DNA of 64,000 bases. Source: Craterostigma plantagineum. Its lineage: Eukaryota; Streptophyta; Magnoliopsida; Lamiales; Linderniaceae. The position numbers were made by a program, and so were the translations under genes. The DNA lies in NCBI GenBank assembly GCA_027422505.1, contig JAPQWV010000005.1, positions 10,049,501 to 10,113,500 of the forward strand. The letters are read 5' to 3'. The notes below the pieces were generated by a model. The model did not search any database. It was not told where the DNA came from and saw nothing but the letters and a program-made list of their open reading frames with translations. Shown here piece after piece: positions 57,819 to 64,000 of this stretch. How positions within the stretch are numbered: the first letter of the stretch is position 1; each line of letters begins with the position of its first letter.

Positions 57819-58330
57819 TGTAACATCCCGTCCCATACCGAGACCCACTTGTAGCATCCGTCCCTACCGAGACTAGTGGGGTTCGGTCCACTACACTCCG
57901 ACTGATAGTCTGGTCCCACTGTATCACCATTTAACCTTTCAGCGTGCTTTATGCACTCGCTCCCACGCACCCTGAGAAACTTCCCAGGGGGTCACCCATT
58001 CCTAGATTTTCCCAAGTCAAGCACGCTTAACTTTGCAGTTTCTATAGATGGACTCCCGAAAAGGTAGATCGACCTTGGTGATATGAGTAGTACTATCAAT
58101 TCTCTTATACGATTCTTAGCCTGACACGCCCACACAATAAAATCGAGCGCCAAGCAACGCCATTGTTCGGTGCTGACCGGGATGTCAGTCTCAGGATCCC
58201 CTCATTCGGGTGTCGGATCGGTTCGTTCATGTACCCCTTCGCCTAGAAGCCTGCCAGGAGCCGCTCCTTGTCCGTGCACCTCTCTGGCACCGGCGATCCC
58301 TCCCCGCCCTCATCGGCCCCGGGCGTCACA
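57819..58330 (-). mobile_element. Second Cassandra-type solo LTR
   Basis: The 512-bp unit lies between TGCTT duplications (57814-57818 and 58331-58335). Plus-strand ends are TGTAACATCCC and GGGCGTCACA. The 5S-like module and all Cassandra landmarks match the copy at 43450 in reverse, so it is on the minus strand. It is followed directly by PIF/Harbinger ORF1-like sequence. Confidence 0.9.
57966..58075 (-). pseudogene. 5S rRNA-derived module in the second Cassandra LTR
   Basis: On the minus strand, AAGTTAAGCGTGCTTGACTT and GGGTGACCCCCTGGGAAG correspond to the 5S rRNA boxes, slightly diverged from the first copy. Confidence 0.82.
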
Positions 58331-58870
58331 TGCTTGAGCAAACTTTGCCTGACGAATATTTGTTGAAGGTCTCGACACTAGCAAAGTCAAGAACCAGTCC
58401 GATTATCAATTCAATGCGTATTGGATGGAGGCGGTCGATGAATTCTTTATCAACTGTTTGGTCCGTGAAAATGAACAAGGTAGGCTTAAAGTAAACATAC
58501 CGAACGGTCCGCTGATCAACAAGTTGCACGACATGATATTTCGGTACTTTGGTTACACGTTCAAAACGGAGAGGATGAACAACATCTGAATTTCCTCATG
58601 AGGCGATATCATACTTTCAAGATATTACTCGAGGATCCACCTACGTCGTACGACATCTCGTGTAGGAGGACTCACTTGTTCTGGCATTGTGTTCAATGGC
58701 GCAAAACAATGGGAATATATTCAAAAAATTTCAAATGGCAGTTTGTTGAGGTCATTGAAATTAGTAGTGATGAAGGTTCTCAGCATGACGACAACGACGC
58801 GGGTTCCTCACTATTTCCACCTCCATGCACTAACATCGAGCCACGAAAAAAGAGATCAAGCTCGACTTAG
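58331..58870 (+). pseudogene. PIF/Harbinger ORF1-like (Myb/SANT-like) relic
   Basis: Segments such as YWMEAVDEFFINCLVRENEQ and RRYHTFKILLEDPPTSYDI, then WRKTMGIYSKNFKWQ, resemble the trihelix (Myb/SANT-like) domain of the DNA-binding partner encoded by PIF/Harbinger transposons. A stop near 58588 and frame changes break it. The tail has an acidic DDNDAGSS stretch and a basic RKKRSS. The similarity is moderate, and another Myb/SANT-like gene cannot be excluded. Confidence 0.5.
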
Positions 58871-59295
58871 ACCGTCAAGTAAGTGATCGGACCAGTGCGA
58901 ATGTCTAAGACATTAAGTTATGTCGTATGGTATTGAATATGTATGTTTGTCTGTAAGGGTGGTCATGTTTAGGTGTGGTGGACACATATGGATATCTGCA
59001 TCTGGTGTATTTTGTATTAATGTGGTGTAATATATGGTGCTCATGTGTAGGTTTAGAAGCCACAAGCTTGTGTAATCTATAAGATTTTCCTTCGGCTTTG
59101 AAACTGCAAAAATACAAGTTTTCATTACGTGCTCATGGTTTGCGCTACTTAAATCGTCGGAATTATGACCCAAAACTCGGGATTACATAATCATCGAAAA
59201 TCAAGCGGGGACGAGATCAGAGCGAGCGAGGATCGAAGGAGGGTTGCGGAACACGTTCATGGCCTCAAAGCCACAACCCTGACAAAGCCACTGCC
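58871..59295. other. No recognisable gene
   Basis: Short antisense frames at 58905-59173 show no motif. No feature supported. Confidence 0.4.
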
Positions 59296-59665
59296 GAAAG
59301 TCACGGCCGTGACACGCTAGGTGAGTGACCGTGAATCCGCCGTCGCGAACATGACGCAGGCACCATGTGGTTGTGAGCCTCGACAGAGGGCTATTGCCGA
59401 GATTCACAGCCGTGAAGCAGCCAACCCGTGGCCATGAGACTCTGCAAAGGACGGGCCGCTGCCTATTCACAGCCGTTAGGTAACTACCCTCAGGCCATGG
59501 GACGCGGCAGAGGGATACTGCCAATTTTCACGCCCGTGAAGCATCCACCACGTGGCTATGGGCCGCGGCTAAGGGCTACTGCCGAGCTTCACAGCCTTGA
59601 AGAGGTCACCACTTGGCCATATCCATGGCTGAGGGCTGCTGGGTTATTTCACGGCCGTGAATATT
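59296..59665. repeat. ~61-bp minisatellite with a palindrome in each unit
   Basis: The core TTCACGGCCGTGAA or variants recurs at about 59300, 59403, 59466, 59527, 59588 and 59648 (spacings 103, 63, 61, 61, 60). The form at 59648 is a perfect 14-bp palindrome. Between cores, GGCCATGG and GGCTGAGGGCTACTGCC-like words repeat. GC content is far above the neighbours. Units differ by 10-25%, so it is an old array. Confidence 0.82.
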
Positions 59666-59992
59666 TCCTGCAGAGGCCTTGAAGATTGGCTGCGAGTGGT
59701 TCAGAGTGGTGAGAAGCTCGGTCGAAGGCCGGTTGGTGCTTTTGGAAAAGAGAATTTATTGGAGTCGGAATCTTAACAATAACATTGTTATACATACCAA
59801 CTGATGATTAACAAAAGTACATAAATCAGTAGAAAAACATTTTACAGTAAGCATCCACAAGAAATCAACAAAAAACCAAATCGAACAAAACAGCTTCACA
59901 TCCCTGATATCAAAACAATCATGACTACATCAATGACAAAAGAAACACGGTCTTGACTTCGTATCAACAAAGTAAACATCAATCATCTTATA
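59666..59992. other. No recognisable gene
   Basis: A mostly AT-rich stretch between the minisatellite and the Myb/SANT-like pseudogene. Nothing supported. Confidence 0.4.
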
Positions 59993-60888
59993 TCACATCA
60001 GCTCAGATAATGTGTTAATGACGTAGCGATATTTCATACTTGGAGGCAAGCTGTCAAACAATTGAAGTTCGTCCGAGTAATTGACGAAGAATTTGCATAT
60101 AACTAACTTTCGATCCGTGCTAAGACCTTCCATGGTGTCGACTTGTTCGAATACTTTATACTTCTTTGGAATTATACCATTTTCAACCTCGGCCATGAAA
60201 ATGAAAGGTTGGAGTGCAGCACTTGTCTCAGCACAATATTTACCTATAATGTTGGTCAACTCTCTATCCGAATCATTGGTTTCCCATTTTGTTCCCCGTC
60301 GTTGGCTTGCGCCTACCCCGCCAGACCCGCTAACAGCCTATCAGTTGCGGAACCTTGTGCAAACTCGTTAGTAGAAGAAAAATTATCATGGTCTGATGGA
60401 ATGCCTAATAAGTCAACCCCCATTTAAATCGGAAGTACTTCCTAATACATCATCTATGTCCTCAGCGTGCTTGCCCATAGCACGGTCCTCGCCGATTTTT
60501 TTTCCCATTCAGTATATATGGCCACGAATTGTTGCGCATTGACTTTGCAGATTGGTCTTTCTGTAAACGCGGCTGTTATATAAATGTTATTCCATATAAA
60601 TAGATTTGTAATCATTTAGATACATACCTTCACATATTCATCCCAGCATTGATCAACGAACACATAAATCATCTTCGTCGAGTCTTTCCAACCAATTCCG
60701 GTCATACTAAGCAAGATGGATAAGCAATGATAGCATTTTTTCCATTTTTGCAGCCGCGAGGTGATGTGTGGTGTAGCACGGATATCGTTTCCAGGAAATG
60801 CACTCATCTTACGTGGTTCTAAGATTTTGAGATACCCGGCCTTGAATCCTTTCTTTTGTCTCCAACCACCAGCTACGATCTCTTTCAT
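59993..60888 (-). pseudogene. PIF/Harbinger ORF1 (Myb/SANT-like protein), degenerate
   Basis: The N-terminal exon (60616-60888) contains KGFKAGYLKILEPRKMSAFP, PHITSRLQKWKKCYHCLS and the GIGWKDSTKMIYV signature, typical of the Myb/SANT-like domain of PIF ORF1 proteins. The C-terminal part (59993-60259) contains LSTDRKLVICKFFVNYSDEL, similar to the family's conserved tail. The middle (60260-60615) is frame-broken or intronic. The protein normally acts with the transposase to bind element ends. It lies downstream of the transposase on the same strand. Confidence 0.7.
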
Positions 60889-61183
60889 GGCATTTAATTA
60901 GTGTTGTTTTCTTCTTGTTGATTCCATCCACGCCGACTACTTTTCTCCATTAATGATTGTTGCAATATAATTTTCGTATTCGTTGTGCCGTCCATGGCCA
61001 CCTATAGTTTTCTCAATAAAATAATATTTGAAAACATTAGAGGAAAAACAAATAATAGCATGAATGTTAATGCTACAAGACGCGTGTAAGAAGCAAAAGC
61101 ACATTGTATTCAATTGAGCAAACATGGTACAAAAAGCATTAAAAAACGACAAGACACAAAGACATATCATTTAGTACAAGTCA
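60889..61183. other. Segment between ORF1 and transposase
   Basis: AT-rich sequence; a minus-strand frame at 60937-61170 rich in Cys and Phe shows no motif. Confidence 0.4.
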
Positions 61184-62155
61184 TTAGCGCATCCTACTAT
61201 TTCTCCACTCATTAAACGCAGTGTTCACTAACATATTTCTCTTATCACTCCATTCTATTGATGCATCCAACGTGCTTATATTATTCGCATCGTCTATATC
61301 GCTGTTGACAATGTCAACATTATCCACCATATATGCTTCGACTTTTGCCTCGAAAGGGTCTCCCGACATCTCCTTACGAATGAAGTTGTGTAATATACAA
61401 CATGCCATCACAATTCTATTGTGTGTGACAACTGGATAGAATGAAGGCGATCTTAGTATGGCCCAACGTTTTTTCAATAAGCCAAAGTTTCGTTCAATAA
61501 CATTTCTGGCCTTGCTATGGATCATGTTGAAGTACTCTTTTGGATTCTGCGGTGCATTTCTACCTTGTTCGAAATCATCTAAATGATACCTTATTCCCCT
61601 GTACGGTGCCATAAAACTACATTCATAAATCCACTATCACACAAGTAATAGTTCATTGTAAATATAGGAAAAAAAATATTATTTTATAAGGTCGGACATG
61701 CAGTCGATGCACATATTTTGGATGCGTTGCAAGAAAGTACCTTTTGGGATCTTAAGACCAAATCTTCTAGAATTGCATCTCTTAAAACTCTAGCATTTGT
61801 GGCAGAATCTTCCCTACCATATAACACGTACGTAAACATCATACTTGGATCACATACACAAAGTACGTTGATCGTGGCATCACCTTTTCGATTGCGATAC
61901 CTAGGTTTGTCAGACTCAAGCACAATTACCTTAATATGAGTTCCATCTAAAGCTCCAAGAAAACCATACATAAAGTTCTATTAGAAATAGAAAATAACAA
62001 AAAGTTAATTCCAAAAAATTAAAGAAGTGGAAAGAAATTACCTTAAAATGCTTCCATCGGTAGTCTGGGTTGTCTTCAGCTATAGGCTCGGGTGACACGA
62101 GTAGCAGACGATGCAATCTCAATACTGCATTTAGAACCTCGTGAAGTATTTAGGA
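61184..62155 (-). pseudogene. PIF/Harbinger DDE transposase, degenerate
   Basis: From right to left: RLHRLLLVSPEPIAEDNPDY (62040-62122), then an apparent intron, GALDGTHIKV with the first catalytic Asp and PRYRNRKGDATINVLCVCD (61810-61971), YYLCDSGF with the second Asp (about 61640), and APYRGIRYHL...NVIERNFGLLKKRW with the catalytic Glu (about 61500-61610), then ACCILHNFIRKEM and the C-terminus at 61184. The conserved SAADSRVLRDA reads SATNARVLRDA here. Frames change near 61755 and 61610 and the N-terminus is lost. It cuts and joins DNA as DDE_4 transposases do by family; not functional. Confidence 0.82.
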
Positions 62156-63111
62156 ATAGAGGCGGTTCTCAAGGTTTTCTGAACTACCCGATTTTTCGTA
62201 TTGTGAGATACTATAATAAAAAACATAGCCACTTACTCCTTCACTGAGGTAAATTTAGAATCCTTAAGATCAGAAACATTTTCTAAAAGAGCGTAGCAAA
62301 AGTTTTTTGATTCATTCTCAAATTCTGGCACGTTACGTCGGACATCGAGACTAACTCCCTAAGATGATCCATCTGTTTCACTATTTTTTCGATCAGGCTG
62401 TATTTAGTTGGAGCTCATTTCTGCTTTTGAAGATTTCTATTCTGTAAACCCCTTAAATAGATGGATACTAAGAGCAAGATTAGTGTATTTTGATGAATAA
62501 ATGTTTGTAAAATGACAAATTTTTCACTTCCCATGTCAGCATCCATGATGCGTCTGAAATGAACGCGGAAACATATCAAATAGTAACGCAGCCTGAAATA
62601 GCCAACCAGTCAATATGAAATGAAATTTCAACATCATACGCCCATTTTTCAGATAAAGAAAGTCAAGTCAAATCTCGAATAATAATCTCAAAGAAGTGAA
62701 TGATAAAATACAACATGCGTCACCGAAACATTCGAAACCCTCAACACGGTGAAAAAATCCTCATCTGTGCATAATAGCAGAACCCTCAGCACAGTGAATG
62801 AGAAGGTCGAATCTAAACACTTTCGTTACCTAGGTTGTTGCTGAGTAGTAGGAATGATGTTGCAATTTCCTACATTTGGACGTTACAGATGAAACTAATA
62901 TCTATAAATGGCCCAAATCATGATTCGCGAGTGCAAAATATGGGGGATATTATTATTACCTTGAGCTCGTCCTTTTACGAAATCCCAACTCAGCTCGTAG
63001 TTATTGTCCGTGATAGCTGATTTTGATACTGAGAAGCATCTCCTCGCGCATATGATGATTCGGGGATTTGACATGTTCCTGGGTAATTTCGTCAATTCAA
63101 ACCATTAGTAT
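62156..63111. other. No recognisable gene
   Basis: Low-complexity, AT-rich sequence right of the Harbinger transposase. It may include the lost 5' part and terminal repeat of that element, but I could not identify either. Confidence 0.45.
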
Positions 63112-63167
63112 GATTGGACTATTTTATCTTACCCAAGCACATGAGATAAAATTGTCTAGAATCCAAT
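63112..63167. repeat. Imperfect ~56-bp hairpin
   Basis: ATTTTATCT (63121-63129) pairs with AGATAAAAT (63144-63152), and outer GATTGGA with TCCAAT. The loop contains ACCCAAGCACATG. It may be a MITE remnant. Confidence 0.55.
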
Positions 63168-63273
63168 AGATTATACGGACGGGCTATTATTGTAGCGGGC
63201 TTCATACTTTTATTTATCTAGGAAACTGAACATGGCCCAGCTAGGATAAATGCCAACTATCATGCCTTACGGT

Positions 63274-63743
63274 TAGGGTTGTCAACGGGGCGGGTTCGGG
63301 GCGGGGATCTAATCCCCGTCCCCGCCCCGCGAGGCAAACGGGGATGAAATCGTCCCCGTCCCCGTCCCCGCGGGGATCCCCGTCCCCACGGGGATTCCCC
63401 GCCCCGTCAATATTTAAAAAAAAATCAATTTATATTATTTTAATATTATTTAAACTATTTTTTAATATTAATTAAATTATTTAAACTATATTTTAATCAT
63501 ATTTATATTATTTTAATATTATTCAAAGTATATTTTCTTATTATTTATCTTATAATAATATTAATTGAATATAATAATAATTATTTTAATTTCGGGGACG
63601 GGGCGGGGAACGGGGCGGGGATATCCGCGGGGAAAAATATTCCCCCGTCCCCACCCCGCGGGGATAGAATAGCGGGGATTCCCCGTCCTATTCGGGGCGG
63701 ATCCCCGCGGGGACGGGGAATCCCCGCCCCATTGACAACCCTA
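63274..63743. mobile_element. hAT-like MITE with GC-rich arms
   Basis: The 470-bp unit has TAGGGTTGTCAACGGGGCGG at one end and its near-perfect complement at the other, with CTTACGGT duplicated outside (63266-63273 and 63744-63751), an 8-bp duplication as in hAT. GC-rich arms built from GGGGACGGGGCGGGG- and CGGGGATCCCCG-type words surround an AT-rich core (63415-63590). No transposase is encoded. Confidence 0.88.
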
Positions 63744-63813
63744 CTTACGGTTATAGATGGAACTGAACGCAGCCTATAAGATATGAAGGCCGCAAACATA
63801 TATCACAAGTTTC

Positions 63814-63816
<3 letters not shown>

Positions 63817-63847
<31 letters not shown>
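63817..63847. repeat. (TA)n microsatellite
   Basis: About 31 bases of alternating TA. The remaining bases to 64000 show no feature. Confidence 0.93.
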
Positions 63848-63851
<4 letters not shown>

Positions 63852-64000
63852 CTGTAGTGTTTTGCAAGCCTTGCCTAGTTAATTAAACTAACGAGGCATA
63901 TAAGAGTAAAACTTAGAGAAGCCAAACAGTCAAAACAACGGCCATATGAACCAACCAACCGACCTAGTTCAGTTGTGTTGCATTCCATTGCATTGAAACT

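Noticed and set aside
59296..59665. Regularly spaced repeats that might suggest a CRISPR array
   Set aside because: Units are contiguous and imperfect with no unique spacers, and the context is plant nuclear DNA.

Overview
The window looks like transposon-dominated nuclear DNA of a flowering plant, probably a eudicot. I see no intact host gene. The evidence is Ty1/copia elements of the Sirevirus (SIRE/Maximus) type, a chromodomain Ty3/gypsy element of the Tekay/Del type, two solo Cassandra LTRs carrying 5S rRNA-derived modules, hAT-like MITEs and a decayed PIF/Harbinger transposon. Nearly every coding region is broken by stops, frameshifts or insertions.

Layout. 1-9326: 3' two-thirds of a minus-strand Sirevirus-like element (E1). 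9327-26156: a plus-strand relative (E2) with 5' LTR, gag and pol; its reverse transcriptase is split at 16068 by a ~2.9 kb solo gypsy LTR (16069-21940), which itself holds an inverted solo LTR of the same family (17262-20182). Both solo LTRs have perfect 5-bp target duplications. 26157-31393: a minus-strand gag-to-integrase fragment (E3). 31394-32898: the end of a plus-strand ORF3, a polypurine tract and a 3' LTR. 33641-40422 (possibly from 32899): a Tekay-like gypsy element. 40423-53656: a third long Sirevirus-like element (E4, minus), interrupted by a Cassandra solo LTR (43450-43914) and a young 4-kb non-autonomous LTR element (45806-49809). 53657-64000: a patchwork of hAT-like MITEs, a 3'-truncated copia piece with its LTR (E5), an RNase H relic, a second Cassandra solo LTR, PIF/Harbinger remains and a palindrome-bearing minisatellite.

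How the parts work together. The Sirevirus-like copies share one plan: LTR, Met-tRNA primer site, a ~1 kb repeat-filled leader, gag with CCHC knuckle and long coiled coil, pol (protease, integrase, RT, RNase H), a 3-3.5 kb spacer with internal GGGGGAG tracts and a small basic ORF, then a very long ORF3 just before the 3' LTR. Comparing copies gives the best leads: a shared gag stop with pol in the +1 frame, a splice-acceptor-like CAG directly before the ORF3 ATG, hairpins over the LTR TATA boxes, and a CGATCG-centred motif repeated in leaders and LTRs of different families.

All calls rest on reading the sequence and on known family motifs; no database search or alignment program was run.
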